64,000 nucleotides of DNA from Enchytraeus crypticus (GCA_905160935.1 CAJHZI010000254.1:855001-919000); one strand, 5' to 3'. Numbered from the stretch's first letter, positions 21,630 through 34,900 are shown. Numbers and translations: made by a program. Notes: generated from the letters alone by a model not told the origin.

Positions 21630-22165
21630 TTTAGTGGCGCATCCAAAACTTTTTAAGCGGGTCAAATTATGTTGAGCAGTGTTCAACATAATATTGTAAT
21701 ATAACATAACAACACAATATTTTTACCAACACCCACGAATTCTCCGGGGCAGTGATTAGAGAGTGAACGTTTAGAGAGTGAAAGTTTCGGCGGACCTAAG
21801 GGAGGAGGCCATCTAGATTTATTATTGACTGACTGACTGATAGATTTAATGAGGGAATAATGAATAAAGGTAGATAAGAGCAAACGAATCAAAGAATGAA
21901 GGAATGAATGAGTGCAAGTGAATGAGGGAATAAGTGAATATTTGAGTGTATGAGTGAACGAGTTCATGAGTAAAAGAATGAATAAATAAATGAATGAATG
22001 AATGGATGGAAGGATGGATGAATGAATGAATCAATCAATGGATGGATGGATAGGTGGATAGATGAATGGATGGATAGATGGACGGATGGCTGAATGAATA
22101 GATGGAAGGACGGATGAATGGATGAATGGATGAATGATTTAATGAATGAATGAAAGATTATCGAT
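21630..22165. repeat. GGAT/GAAT tetranucleotide repeats and adjacent unassigned sequence
   Basis: From about 21850 to 22160 degenerate AATG, GGAT and GATG units alternate. They create Ser/His/Ile-rich minus-strand frames that are not genes. TAGTGGCGCATCC at 21633 could be the end of a hAT-like MITE, with no second end identified. Confidence 0.8.
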
Positions 22166-22269
22166 GGACGGGATGAATGCTTGTTTTGATTCAGCTTTGC
22201 ATTTGAGTATTTATTAACTTCTTTACAAATTTTTAGAGGCAGGTCCAAGAACATGAATACTGTTTGGTA

Positions 22270-22405
22270 TTATGCGGATCAGTAGGTGCGGGGTTCATAT
22301 CATGGGCTCGCCCGTCACTGACATCGCTTTCGAGTGAGGAAACTGACGTTAACCCTTAGCCATACCAGTTAACGTTACCAGTTGACGTTAACCCTTAGCC
22401 ATACT
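22270..22405 (+). repeat. SINE-1 copy, head-truncated
   Basis: TATGCGGATCAGTAGGTGCGG, GGGTTCATATCATGGGCTCG, CCCGTCACTGACATCGCTTTC and GAGGAAACTGACGTTAACCC follow in order. The tail segment GTTAACCCTTAGCCATAC appears twice, so the 3' end carries a short duplication. Confidence 0.85.
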
Positions 22406-22629
22406 ATTATTAGAGAAGCCAGAATTATATATGTCAAACTCAGTGGCTTCATGAACTTAATGGCTCTGTAACAATTACTATTATATTTTACCTATTAATC
22501 CACAAAAGGCTTTTAATATACATGTATGTATATTGACTATTAAAAATAATAGCCTATAATTCTTATTACAAGTAACGCAACATAAATTTATGTTGTATGT
22601 ATCCTCTAACTGGGATCACTGTTTAGCAC

Positions 22630-23190
22630 GTAGTCTACATGTATATAGTGTAGACATGTTATACAGTGGATAGACATAGAGTCTATAAAGTGTAGACTAT
22701 GTTATACAGTGGATAGACATAGAGTCAATAAAGTGTAGACTATGTTACACAGTGGATAGACATAGAGTCTATAAAGTGTAGACTACGTTACAGTGGATTG
22801 TCATAGTCTACACTACATAGACTATGTTATACAGTGGATAGACATAGAGTCTATAAAGTGTAGACTATGTTATACAGTGGATAGACATAGAGTCAATAAA
22901 GTGTAGACTATGTTACACAGTGGATAGACATAGAGTCTATAAAGTGTAGACTACGTTACAGTGGATTGTCATAGTCTACACTACATAGACTATGTTATAC
23001 AGTGGATAGACATAGAGTCTATAAAGTGTAGACTATGTTATACAGTGGATTGACATAGAGTCTATGTAGTGTAGACTATGTTATACAGTGGACTGACATA
23101 GAGTCTATGTAGTGTAGACTATGCTATACAGTGGATTGACATAGAGTCTATGTAGTGTAGACTATGTTACACAGTGGATAGACGTAGAGA
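22630..23190. repeat. Satellite array, left arm of an inverted pair
   Basis: Units of about 43 bp contain TAGACTATGTTATACAGTGG. A higher-order period of about 178 bp is visible because the variant GACTACGTTACAGTGGATTG appears near 22781 and again near 22959. Units include small palindromes such as CATAGTCTA...TAGACTATG. The core motif is the exact reverse complement of that in the array at 24981-25605. Confidence 0.95.
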
Positions 23191-24980
23191 CTCAGTGCCG
23201 AAGCAAGGGTTTAACGGTCCCCTCCCCCTGGCGGTTTTTGAAGGGACCCTAGTAACTTTGATTTTATTTGCTTGTTTTATTTTTCAATTTTCACGAATAA
23301 CGAGGCGTCACTTGACATTGAGATATTTTCATATTGCTTTAAGCCAGGGTTGAAATGATTTGAACTAGTTCATGTAAATAATTACAGTGACAGACATAGA
23401 GTTTATCATGATTTTTAAATTTAAGGAATAAAAACTAAAATAATCATGACTTTTAGTTTTCATATTTTTATCTGAAAGCAAGCTCGTTTGATTGTTCAAT
23501 ATTTATTTAAATCAGTTTTATTATTATAACCTTTATTTTAATGCACTATAAATAACTACTACTAAGTTTGAAAATAATTTATCCTTCGAAAATATCTGCT
23601 TCAATAAAAGAAGTAACAAAAATTCACTTTAATCGCTTTAATCAGACAGAAAGTAATTACTGACAGCATTGTTCACAATTCATTTTATTAAATTAAATTC
23701 TGCTTAAATTCGATAATTTAAGCTAGTGTTGCATAGTGATTGCTTGGAAAACAATGCCAACCAAATGAAGAGAGTTTAGAGATATATGACAGCATTTTCT
23801 TAATGACACAGCACAGAAGCCTAATTATTATAAAAGCAAAATGTGAAAGGTGTAGAAGGCAGGCCCAGGCTGCTATCCAAAAGAGATGAAACTTAATGAA
23901 GAACTTACTCAATAGTAAACGTACGATAAGCACGCTGTAGAGTCATGCTTATGATTCTGTTTAATTTCTTTTGCGTTTGTCTTTGTTTAATGTTGTTGTG
24001 TCCGGGTTGCTTGAAGAATAGACCAACCGTGTAAATATGCACGTGTCGTAGGTCGTAGAAGGCGACATCGTTCCTTCCATGAACCGCTTGTCATAAAAAC
24101 TAGATCCAAACCAACGTTAGAAAGGGCATTCAGTTGGAGTGCGCCTAAGCTCCTAAAATTGGTACAAAAGCTAAACGAATAGATAAACTTAAAGAAAGTC
24201 TATTCGTATCTCGACCCTGGTTGAACTTGGATTTAAGGGAGGATGATGATGATTGTCTTTGTTTATTATCGATAAAACGAGAAATTTGGCCTCTAAATCA
24301 GCATCTGTGCAACTTGATTCTAGCAAAGGAAAAAACAGTTAAGAACTGAATCTGCCTTAGAACGCTAATTTCCACGACATTATATGAATCTACTGATATT
24401 CATAAATATTACAGAGACAATCCCACAAGTTATTGATGGACTTGCTATCCACATTAGTTCCCCAGTACATGTAGATTTTTGTTTCACCATCTTTAATTAA
24501 CATTTATTTCTAAAGGGTTTTAATAAATAGTTGTTGAAGGAATTCTTCATGTTACAGGAGATATAATGGTGTCGTTGAGTTTCTGTGTTTTCAACGTTAC
24601 TCTTCAGATCGGTTCATTGAAGTTGCAAATACATTCACATTTTAGTAAACTAAGGTAAAAACTTACTAAGTACTATTATACTAATTAAATTTGTGATAAT
24701 AAAATATGTTTGTATTTGATTTTTAATTAAAAAATCATCCGATTTTTTAACGTCAAAAAATCTATTTTTTACCAACCCTTCTTGCATCTGACTCAAAGTA
24801 ATATTTAGGGGGCCAAGGGGCCCTAGATACCCATCGAAAATGGACTCCCGCCATATGGGCTAAATATTTCTGTTGAGATATTAAAATTGATTTCTTGAGT
24901 AAGAAATTTTTTCTGTGTCTAATCATTCGGAGTCCCCGGCTAGTCCTTCCCCCCGCCCCCCCACGGGGGCCCCGCCACTG
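23191..24980. other. Core between inverted satellite arrays, containing a LINE-D fragment
   Basis: The left edge reads CAGTGCCGAAGCAAGGG and the right edge CCCCGCCACTG, that is CAGTGGCGGGG on the other strand, both followed inward by C/G-rich runs as in hAT-type ends. At 24000-24258 a LINE-D copy is embedded; its frame includes ERAFSWSAPKLL, the end of a CR1/L2-group ORF2, and it ends with the CTATTCGTATCTCGACCCTG and (GAT)n tail. The remainder is AT-rich and unassigned. Confidence 0.6.
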
Positions 24981-25605
24981 TATAACATAGTCTATCCACC
25001 TATCCACTGTATAACATAGTCTATCCACCTATCCACTGTATAACATAGTCTATACACCTATCCACTGTATAACATAGTCTATCCACCTATCCACTGTATA
25101 ACATAGTCTATACACCTATCCACTGTATAACATAGTCTATCCACCTATCCGCTGTATAACATAGTCTATCCACCTATCCACTGTATAACATAGTCTATCC
25201 ACCTATCCACTGTATAACATAGTCTATACACCTATCCACTGTATAACATAGTCTATACACCTATCCACTGTATAACATAGTCTATACGCCTATCCACTGT
25301 ATAACATAGTCTATACACCTATCCACTGTATAACATAGTCTATCCACCTATCCGCTGTATAACATAGTCTATCCACCTATCCACTGTATAACATAGTCTA
25401 TCCACCTATCCACTGTATAACATAGTCTATACACCTATCCACTGTATAACATAGTCTATACACCTATCCACTGTATAACATAGTCTATACGCCTATCCAC
25501 TGTATAACATAGTCTATACACCTATCCACTGTATAACATAGTCTATCCACCTATCCACTGTATAACATAGTCTATACACCTATCTACTGTATCCAGTGTA
25601 TAACA
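24981..25605. repeat. Satellite array, right arm of an inverted pair (29-bp unit)
   Basis: The unit TATAACATAGTCTATCCACC plus TATCCACTG recurs with a period of 29 bp about 21 times. Marker variants CCGCTG (25149, 25352) and TACGCC (about 25285, 25488) repeat 203 bp apart, so seven units form a higher-order repeat. CCACTGTATAACATAGTCTA is the reverse complement of the left array's core. Confidence 0.96.
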
Positions 25606-26194
25606 GAGACATCGACGCTCTACCGGTAGTTTGTGCTGCACCTCAGGCGCATACCTAACATAATGAAGGCTTGTAACGATCTCACATGCTCGCGCTTTAT
25701 TAACTCCAGCCTCATCACAATTTATATTCTGTTGAGACTTCCCTTAAGATAACAAATTAATTAAAACTAGATACTAAATTCACTATAGGCTAAAAACTAA
25801 TAAACACAGTAATATAATGACTATAATAAAATTTTATATAATTACTGCAGTAATCACACACACAGACATCTCGACACCATAGAATGAACGAGCAACAGTA
25901 GCAAAAGCCTCGAATACTATCAGGTACTAGAGTTTAGACTTCTATCAATCACGACAGTTTACAACTTAACTTTGTTGCCAGGGATTCAAATACCGCCAGT
26001 AATTAGAATTTTGAATAGCAGACAAGAGTTTATATAATACGTAGGCTACATGTAGGCTATAAATAATTATAATAATATAATTAAAATTTACAGGGTAAGG
26101 CAATAAAATAACATAATATACAAAAATCAAAGCAAAGCATTATGCACATTGAAGGTGGACATAAGGTTTGCCTTAAATCTCAATGCCAAGGCCG
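25606..26194. other. Intergenic sequence, nothing recognised
   Basis: AT-rich sequence with no exon, tRNA-like element or repeat that I could identify. Confidence 0.6.
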
Positions 26195-26300
26195 CGTCAA
26201 ATTTTAACGTCAGTTTCTGCACAAATAGCATGTCAGTGACGAGTAGAGCACTGGATTTGGACCTACACATACTTATCCGCGGTCTTGCCAGCAAGCGGAA
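26195..26300 (-). repeat. SINE-1 copy, decayed
   Basis: TTTTAACGTCAGTTTCTGC, then GTCAGTGACGAGTAGAGCAC, then GGATTTGGACC and CATACTTATCCGCGGTC follow the minus-strand order of SINE-1. Confidence 0.7.
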
Positions 26301-26945
26301 CTTGCCAACGAGCCACCGGCTCAGCCCTTACCGGACATAATTATCAGACGAGATGCCTCAAAGTATTACGAGCCTGTAACGGCATCAATTATTACAAAGG
26401 TTACCAGGATTACAATGCTTAAAAATTTACAATTCCTAGTAATTTTTACAATGTTGCTCACAGTCAAGAATTCCACAATCCTACAAAATCAAAACACGAA
26501 TTATCAAGCCAAATTTATATATAATGCGTGCAAAACTAATTTGGCCAGGATATAATTATAACCGAATTATCATGTTGTAGTTAATTTATAATTTCTAGCG
26601 GAAGTAGAATCTTAAGAGTATCAGCGGAATCCCAAGTACTGCCAGCAGGCGCTCTCAGTATATGCACGTGAGTGGAAATGTCTGTGCACAAGCAGTCAAG
26701 CATTTGATGTACACACTGATCATGGGTGTACAGTATGCTGCCTGCACAACAGTGCTTGATGTACACACTGATTAGGGGTATACAGTATGTTGTTTACACA
26801 ACAGTTCTTGATGGACACACTAATGGTGGGTACATGAATTCACGAATCACTCTGGGTACATGAAGTGAAACTACCATTTCAAATGAGTGAGGTAGGCTGC
26901 TGCTAAATTGCCCTTATAACGAGAGTTCTAGAAAGCATAGAATGC

Positions 26946-27075
26946 TTGTTTTCTTTTTTCTTAATGCAAAAATAATTATATATTATATTTTTATTTTATT
27001 TCTTTTAGCTCAGGTAAATATTAAACCCAATGCAATGAATAAAAATACAATCCACAGTACTAACAATAGACTAGA
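26946..27075. repeat. Dispersed repeat of about 125 bp, copy 1
   Basis: TTTTTTCTTAATGCAAAAAT through CCAATGCAATGAATAAAAAT and AGTACTAACAATAGACTA is nearly identical to 29937-30056, same orientation. No terminal structure is evident. Confidence 0.9.
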
Positions 27076-27104
27076 ATTGCTACAGTGTATATAACACACA
27101 TTAT

Positions 27105-27335
27105 AGTGAAATGATCAACTACGTTGATATCTATCACTTTTAATACCACATGTTAAATCCGTTAGGAAATTTTGTCCATTTTCCGTGTATCCAGTCCAGT
27201 GAATGCCCGAGATTTTACTCTCAGATCAGCGCGGCTGGGATTCGAACCCACGAGGATTCAATTCACCTCAGGATCTGTCATTTAAAACTTCATGACGTTA
27301 TCTACACCTCTAACCATTGCGCTATTGAGACATTC
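27105..27335 (-). repeat. SINE-2 copy (tRNA-like)
   Basis: On the minus strand this starts CTCAATAGCGCAATGGTTAG (box-A type) and continues to GTGGGTTCGAATCCC (box-B type). It then has GAGAGTAAAATCTCGGGCAT and CCAGTCC-type sequence, ending in GATATCAACGTAGTTGATCA. The A and B boxes are about 60 bp apart. The 3' part recurs at 42940-43056. Confidence 0.75.
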
Positions 27336-28394
27336 AAACTGACATATCTATATAATAATATGTAATATTAATAATAATATATAATCATATGAAATGATTT
27401 ATGTAACGAATCATTAACTCATGTGTTATTCGTTAGGTTTATTAGATTAGCTTCATTAAAATTCAACGATTTCTTTTAAGTGTAATAATATGGTGGCAAC
27501 ATTTCCATGCAAAACATAGACTAATAATTCACTAGTCTATATTTGACATTGAAAAGTTGCCATATGTATTTAATATTATTATTAAGTAAAATTATAATTT
27601 ATGTAAACAATAGTATTAACTACATTGCGCAGAATACATGGACATCAAGTCAAAGGCTAAAATATTTAGAGATTCTTATTAAAAGTAGCATTTTTCAATT
27701 AAACCTACATAAATACAATCTTAACGCGCACATTCATACTAAAGCTTCTTTAATCTACTGAATCCACAATAATATCCGAGCTTTTATAAAGCTTTCAAAT
27801 TTGTTGTAATTAATTAACGAAGAATCTGAAGTGATACTTCGTTGTATTCGTCATCGGCAGCTTAGCTAATGGAGAGAATGGTTCTCATCTGCAGCCGAAT
27901 TCATTCGCAATACTGTTATGTAAATTTTCAAACATGATGAACTGCTTTTGTTCATAGCTAACTTAGCTATGAACTAGGTTGATTGTAGCTACAATAATTC
28001 TACGCTAAATTTTGTATATTAAAATTAAAATTATTTAAAATTAATTGTAGTTGTAAATTGTGATGTAAATCCATTCGATCTTAACTCTGTGGTTCCTAGA
28101 ACTTGTCATTACGCTTTTACAATATCACTGATTGCGTATTTAAGCCGTATCTGTTTTATAGTGTTAGTCTAAGTAGGTGTTCTATCTACAAGTATTGTAT
28201 ATTATAGATTTTGAAGTCACAGTTATTAACAGTTTTTAAATGCTAAGAATTATTTAAATAATAATTATATTTGATAATAATTAATTATAATTAATTAATT
28301 ATATTTAATAATTATATTAATTATAATTGAATTTTAATATAATGGTTGATATAATTGACTACTTGTTTTATTATTCATCGCTGTATACTTAAGC
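27336..28394. other. AT-rich intergenic sequence
   Basis: Very AT-rich, including TAATTATAATTAATTAATTA runs near 28280. Nothing coding was recognised. Confidence 0.65.
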
Positions 28395-28685
28395 AACCTC
28401 AGTTTACAAGGTAGTTTATATTGATTGATGTATAAGTCTCAGTTGTTTATAAGCTGGTTTACATTGATTTATATCTATGTCACATTTGTTTACAGGCTGG
28501 TTTACATTGATTGATATCAATGAGTCAGAGTTGTTTGCAAGATGGTTCATATCGATTAAGTCGCAGTTGTTTACAAGCTGGTTTATATTGAATGATATCA
28601 GTCATAGTTGTATACAAGCTGAGCTGTATTGATTGATATCTAAGTCACAGTTGTTTACAGGCTGGTTTATCTATTATTAGTGTCA
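28395..28685. repeat. Diverged minisatellite, unit near 46-50 bp, about six copies
   Basis: GTTTACAAGCTGGTTTA followed by TATTGATTGATATC and AAGTCACAGTTG recurs six times with length variation and many substitutions, so it is an old array. Confidence 0.85.
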
Positions 28686-30689
28686 GCACACGTGACTAAT
28701 CTCGCCCAGAGCTTTATATTGTTACTATGACAACAGCGGATGAGCGGTAGCCATGGAGACGCTCACAGAAGACTAGTAGCATGCTGATAGTACAAATAAC
28801 AATTGGCTTCACTAAAATACGTCGACATCAGGTGCGAGAATAGAGGGGGTGGGGGCATATTCTAAGACCTTAGCTTCGGTGCTCAGCCCCCTCCTACTTT
28901 CAACCCCTTGTCCGTATCAGTTGTAAAGGGGCTAAAATCAAACCCCTCAGTATTAGCCCTCCCCTGTTTCATGACTTCAGTGTCCTCCCTGCTTGACATT
29001 TGTGATTGTATATTTTAATGACGGCGAATTGTAAGCTCTCACTGTATTCTCTTAGGCCTAATTTTGCAAATGATACAACGAACATGTATTTACAACTCTT
29101 ACATCTGAGTTAGCTCTCTTTCATGGACCCTGCCAAATGACTGGTCTGTGTTTGATACTAAATCTTTTAAATGAATCTAAATAGTTGTCGAATGTCTAAA
29201 TAGCTCAGTGAGTTTAAGTGGCTGTTTCTATAGAAGCGGGATTGATTCCCGAAGAGTTTATGACATTCTGGAATAGATTAAACTAACGTAGAAAATTAGT
29301 GTAACAGTTTAATGTACAAAAATTACTGTACAAATTTAGTGATTTTCTTAACAGTAAAGGACTGTTAGTCAATGTTGGACATTCGCAGCAGCACTGATAC
29401 CTACCACTGATAAACGACTGAAACACGAGTAAGCCTTCATCAAAAGTTAAGTAGTACATATTGTATGTACATTTAAATATAAAGGCATATAATATTGTAG
29501 GCCTTTATATTTAAACCTTTATATGCACGTACTATGTGATGTATATATAAGCATCCCAACTCAGTCTACTTTCACGCTCACTGTCGCAACCAGCTTTCGA
29601 TCACTTGATTTAGGTTATAGGCCTATCTTTACCAAACTTGTCCACGCAAAACAAAAGAATATGGGTTCGAGATGATTTCTACTTTTCCTCTTTAGCACAG
29701 GCTATATTTGTCTACAGTCTCGTAGACAAACCGAGAGTACTTGAAAAACTTAGCGTTAAATATCTTGGCGCAAACAGTTACTGTCGTGATTAATTTAAGA
29801 CCGTGATGTGAGTTAGAGCTTTTATAGCTAAGGCTCATCGATTATACATCTAGTAAGATACATACGGCCGCAGTTTATTGATAACTGTACTAGTCGATAG
29901 ATAGTTATAGACAATTGCTCTTAATCAGTAGGCTGCTTTTTTCTTAATGCAAAAATAATTATGTATTATATTTTTATTTTAGTTCTTTTAGCTCAGGTAA
30001 ATATTAAACCCAATGCAATGAATAAAAATACAATCCATAGTACTAACAATAGACTAATCTTAACGTCAATTTTTTATTTTTAGAAGCTGCTTCTAGCAAC
30101 CGCACAAGTAATTAATAATTCGCTCATTAGGTACATGTGTATTAGACGTTAGACAGATTATATATAGCACAAGCCTCACGTTGGCTGTATATCTAGCAGC
30201 ACACGCGCGGAATGAAGGTACGAGTAGTAGAAGAGAGCTCGAGAAGGACGAGTACGTTTTGAATGAGTAGTCTCGTAGTTTTTTCAGCTTTCGTAACAGT
30301 CACGTACAATGAATTTTTAGGACTACGTAAAATTTATGCTCCAATAATATATAAATGGAACTACCTTTCAATTGCATACAAAATGCATATATAGTTTAAT
30401 AACGTAAAGTTGAAGGGGAACATCTTACACGAGGTAAAAATAAATCGAGTCAGGCTCTTATTTCACGAACAGTTTCGCAGGTTCTTCACCCCTCAAGGAA
30501 ATCTCACAATGAAATCTGAACGTTAGCGGGTTAAACGAACCTTCCATCCATTGCGGATACGAAAAATGATTTGTTCCAGTAAAAATAGTCAACTGGAGCC
30601 AAATTGAAAATTTTTATTATAAAATTAAATTACCTTGCATCCATGTTCCTACTGAAGAGTAATAATTATGAACAGCTGCAACCATCTCT
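28686..30689. other. Intergenic sequence with tRNA-like remnants
   Basis: TAGCTCAGTGAGTTTAAG with GGGATTGATTCCC (29204-29255) looks like a decayed tRNA-derived element. Copy 2 of the 125-bp dispersed repeat lies at 29937-30056. No exon was recognised. Confidence 0.55.
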
Positions 30690-30860
30690 GTTCCAGTGGA
30701 CTGCCTACTGGCAGTCTATACTATATATTATATATACATTGGCAGGTCCATAAAATATAACGCCTCCACTCTTACTTTTCCTCGGTTATCCTCGCTATGT
30801 CCACTTTTCCATTTTCCTCGGTTATCCTCGCTATGTAGGAGTGGATATTTAAATCATCCA
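30690..30860. mobile_element. Diverged copy of the palindromic MITE
   Basis: AGTGGACTGCCTACTGGCAG at 30694, TGGCAGGTCCATAAAATATA with GCCTCCACTCTTACTTT, and GAGTGGATATTTAAATCATC match successive parts of the element at 2656-2915. CCTCGGTTATCCTCGCTATG is present twice, an internal duplication. Confidence 0.7.
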
Positions 30861-31199
30861 ATAGTCCAAATCTCTGTCTGTCTCTCCTTCTCTTTCTTTC
30901 CATTCTATCTTCTATTATCTCTCTTAGTAAACTTTCCCCCCTTAGAATGTGTCCTATCCAACTCTTTTTCTATTTCTTAATGGATTCATCAACTGTCTAT
31001 CCGTACCAACTCTCTCCAGAAAACTTCATTTGTAACCTTTTGGGTCAGCGAACCTTTTCCATTCTAGAACAGCCATTGACCGCGGATTAGCGCATTAGCT
31101 GATTCGCGGGGCTCTAACTCGGTTTAGGACTGAGGTTAGAAAGTGGGACTGACGATCATTCCATCAAATTAATAACAATAGTTACCGAAGTACTGATTG

Positions 31200-31330
31200 C
31201 GTCGGTAAAAAGCTGTTAAGCCGATGTTAGCGTCAATATCGTCTCTCGAAAGCAATCTCAGTGACAGGCGCACCCATGATTTGAACCCATAATGCTTATC
31301 CGCGGTCGATAAGACGACATCCAGTTTGCC
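31200..31330 (-). repeat. SINE-1 copy
   Basis: Minus-strand order: GACCGCGGATAAGCATTATG, GGGTTCAAATCATGGGTGCG, CCTGTCACTGAGATTGCTTTC, GACGCTAAC. A fragment resembling its head (TGACCGCGGATTAGCGC) also occurs on the plus strand at 31079. Confidence 0.8.
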
Positions 31331-31369
31331 AGTTACTGTCTGGATTAAAGATCTCTGGCATCAGGTCCA

Positions 31370-31905
31370 ATCCTATCAGTTCTATAGTACTATCAGTCCT
31401 ATAGTACCATCAGTCCTATAGAACTACCAGTTATATAGTACTAGCAGTCTTATAGTACCATAAGTCCTATAGTACTATCAGTCCTATAGTACCATCAGTC
31501 CTATAATACTATCAGTCCTATAGTACCATCAGTCCTATAATACTATCAGTCCTATAGTACCATCAGTCCTATAATACTATCAGTCCTATAGTACAATCAG
31601 TCCTATAGTACTATCAATCCTATAGTACTATCAGTACTTTAGTACCATCAGTCCTATAGTACTATCAGTCCTATAGTACTATCAGTCCTATAGTACCATC
31701 AGTCCTTTAGTACCATCAGTCCTATAGTACTATCAATCCTATAGTACCATCAGTCCTATAGCACTATCAGTCCTATAGTACTATCAGTCCTATAGTACCA
31801 TCAGTCCTATAGTACCATCAGTCCTATAGTACTATCAGTCCTATAGTACTATAAGTCCTATAGCACTATCAGTCCTATCAGTCCTATAGTACTATAAGTC
31901 GTACT
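31370..31905. repeat. 17/18-bp minisatellite, about 30 copies
   Basis: CAGTCCTATAGTACTAT and CAGTCCTATAGTACCAT variants alternate without spacers over about 530 bp. Confidence 0.97.
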
Positions 31906-34900
31906 GAACACAAACGAAGATGAGCCACCCTCAGGAGTTGACACGGCCTGTCAGAGTTAAAGTCTGCTAAATCTTAAAAGAAAGCATTAAATGACGATAA
32001 CCAGTATACACGGAAGCATATCTTAACATATACTTGCCATACATTTTACTGCCAATTCGGTATTGCATTTTCACTCTACAAAAACATCCATTTCGCGGAT
32101 ATTATGTCGGCGATTCTTTATTAACTATTCTTTCAGTTAAAAGAATTGAAAATCAAAGCATGCGTAATAACCGTTTCTTATATTGTATAATTCGCAGAGA
32201 TAACAGCTATCAGCTCTAACAGTAGCATTGCATAATAACTGACAATACACAAATAAACAGCAAATAACAACAAAACTAACGGCAAATTTATAAAGCATTC
32301 CAAAATCAAAAGTTCGCAAAATACAAAAATAAAATATGTTTCTAACACATCGGCATAATTGCACACTAACACACACATCTAAATAAAATAAATTACAGAA
32401 AAAAGTTAATAAAAAAACTATTACTAACAAGTATTGCAGCTTATATGAAAATTCCATGGAATTCTGTTATTTTACGGGCGGTACTCGAGAGATGAAAGCT
32501 TGTTGAGTTTCAAAGGACTACGTGACTGATAACAGCGTTATCAGAGTGTGTAGAGTTCTAGTAGATCTATAGATATATCCCATCTCTTTATTAGCTGAGT
32601 AAAGTCTGCAGGAATCATGACGTCTACGTTTATTTCGTTGAACCGACGTTAAACGATTCAAATACATTCACATTAGACGAAAAAATAAAAGACCGAGCAT
32701 TTAAAAATATTTACATTAAACAAATTCAAAACAAAACAATGTAAATTATCATAACTTGTACAAAATAATGTGAGCTAAATTGTTTTGTTTCAAGTAAATG
32801 GGATCATAAATTGGACCAAGCTTGATGCTATGTGTAACAGAATGAAGAGGCCAAACATATTTTGAGGAGGGTCACAAATGACCAAGCTTTGTACTAAATA
32901 ATTTATTCTGGAAGTAATTGGGGATGGGCAGAAAGAAAACTGGAGGCAACCCCTTGTCCTCTAACGTGGAGCCGGGCCCCTCTACTATGCCATTAAATTT
33001 TACAGATATCATTAAATAATAAAACTAATTTCACATCATAGTATCCGCGTAGCTCAAGACTACTTCCGTATGGCCTGAATTCCTCTGACTAACAAACATG
33101 TAGGCAGTGCGGAAAAACTGTCATCTTAATTTTCAGAAGAAATCGCTCTTTTAAAGGCATTGTAAAATATATAGTCTATAATAATTATTTCTGTAAAAAC
33201 AATAATGCCCTAACACTGAACAAGGGTTCTCAGCTTAGATAACACGTTACGGGTTCTGATATTTTCTTCGTCTTCGACACCGCACAGGTTTAAGCAGTTT
33301 CTCTGCAATATAAGGTCTCATATGTGCGGGAGAATGAACAGTTTAAATTTTAAAACCACACAGCAAGAATAATATTAAATACATACAAGAACAGTATAAA
33401 ATACATGCGCTATCTCATTACATTGATCCAAAAGAGCGCAACGAGTAGTAGAAGAGCAAACAATATATAAGAGCAGTCAATGATATGATATGCGATGAGC
33501 TAGTTCTTGTTCTTTGGCTACATTAGCGAATAAATACAACTGGCTAAGCTTTCAGAGCGATAAAGACAACAAGATATACAATAGCAACCGTGACTTCAAT
33601 CATTACATTTTATAGCCAGTGTTATGTCTGGGCCACTATAGAACAGACCAACCGTAAACTGTATGTCTCAAGAGGAGACTTAGCCGGCATTAAGGAATGC
33701 AGTGGAAACTATCTCAGAGGACATATTATCCCAAGCTAACGGCTACACTAAATTTAAGTAGAGCATAGCCTCTCTAGTGAGATCAATTGGAGTGCTCGTA
33801 CTGTGAGTGAAATAAGACTGCGTGTAGGAATATGTACTTGGGACCACTCACTTTATAGAACACTAGACAGACGAGTATATGAAATATTTTGTATTTATCT
33901 CCCTCTCTAGTGTTCTGTCAAGTAGCAGGTCCAAGCCGTTTATTTCTATTCACAGTCGCCCTCACGTTCCATAGAGAGAACTACATTGATCAACAAGTTA
34001 ATCACTTTGAGGAAACTGACGTTAACCTTAGCTTTACCAGCTTTACTTCACTAAACAAGTCTTATCCACACTTATGTAGCCTGTAGCTTAATTAGTCATA
34101 TTTAGTACAATTAAATTAATACTACACAATAAGTTAAATCCGCAACAGCAGGTGTTTATTAACCCAAGAAACAACGAACAACCTGAGCCAGGATCAATGA
34201 GCGACATAAAAACATTATAATGTATATAAACAATACATGCATATGCTAAACGTGTATTAGAAGATTCACTGAGAACGATCCCCCAACTGTTTGGCTCAGA
34301 CTGCTTTCAGCTACTTACACTTGTAAATGACAAGATCAAAGACAAGATATGACAAGTGCATTAAGTTATTAGGAATTTAAATCCCAGTCCAGGCGCAAAG
34401 ATTACAAGCCCTGATTTTCATGATCCAGTAAAAGATTAGTGGACAACACTGCTTGATATGTGATATTATGGCGCTATATATCACGGATGATCGTATTTCT
34501 AATTCACAAAGATTAGCGAGATTACGTTCACACAGAAAGGAATACATAAAAATGATTATATTATTAATTATTGGAATTGGATACATTGTGGTCCAGCTAT
34601 AGCTATACTAAAGGTGGATATAGGCATAGTCTCTGAGATGGAGTTGATCAAAGAAGAGATCAAGTTGTAAGAAAAAAAATACAAGTGAACATGGAAGTAA
34701 ACAATAAGATGTTTGTGTGGCTAGAAGCAGCCACTGGGGCAATAGAGCAATAGAGATTATTCTCTATTGTTTGAGAAAACTTATAAACTAAACTATTTAG
34801 AAACTAAACTCGCTAATGCGTTACTGCAAAAATTACATTTGTATTCTGTCAGGAACCTGATTCTACAATTTTTAATCTGAGGTAAAATGAGGACCTGACA

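Noticed and set aside
21683-22254. Ser-His-Ile-Pro repeat proteins on the minus strand, superficially like antifreeze or silk repeats
   Set aside because: They come from degenerate GGAT/GAAT tetranucleotide repeats and have no start, splice or composition support.
32034-32457. Minus frames of 66 and 106 codons rich in Phe, Cys and Val
   Set aside because: They are AT-rich with no recognisable domain, no splice context and no composition shift from the surrounding desert.
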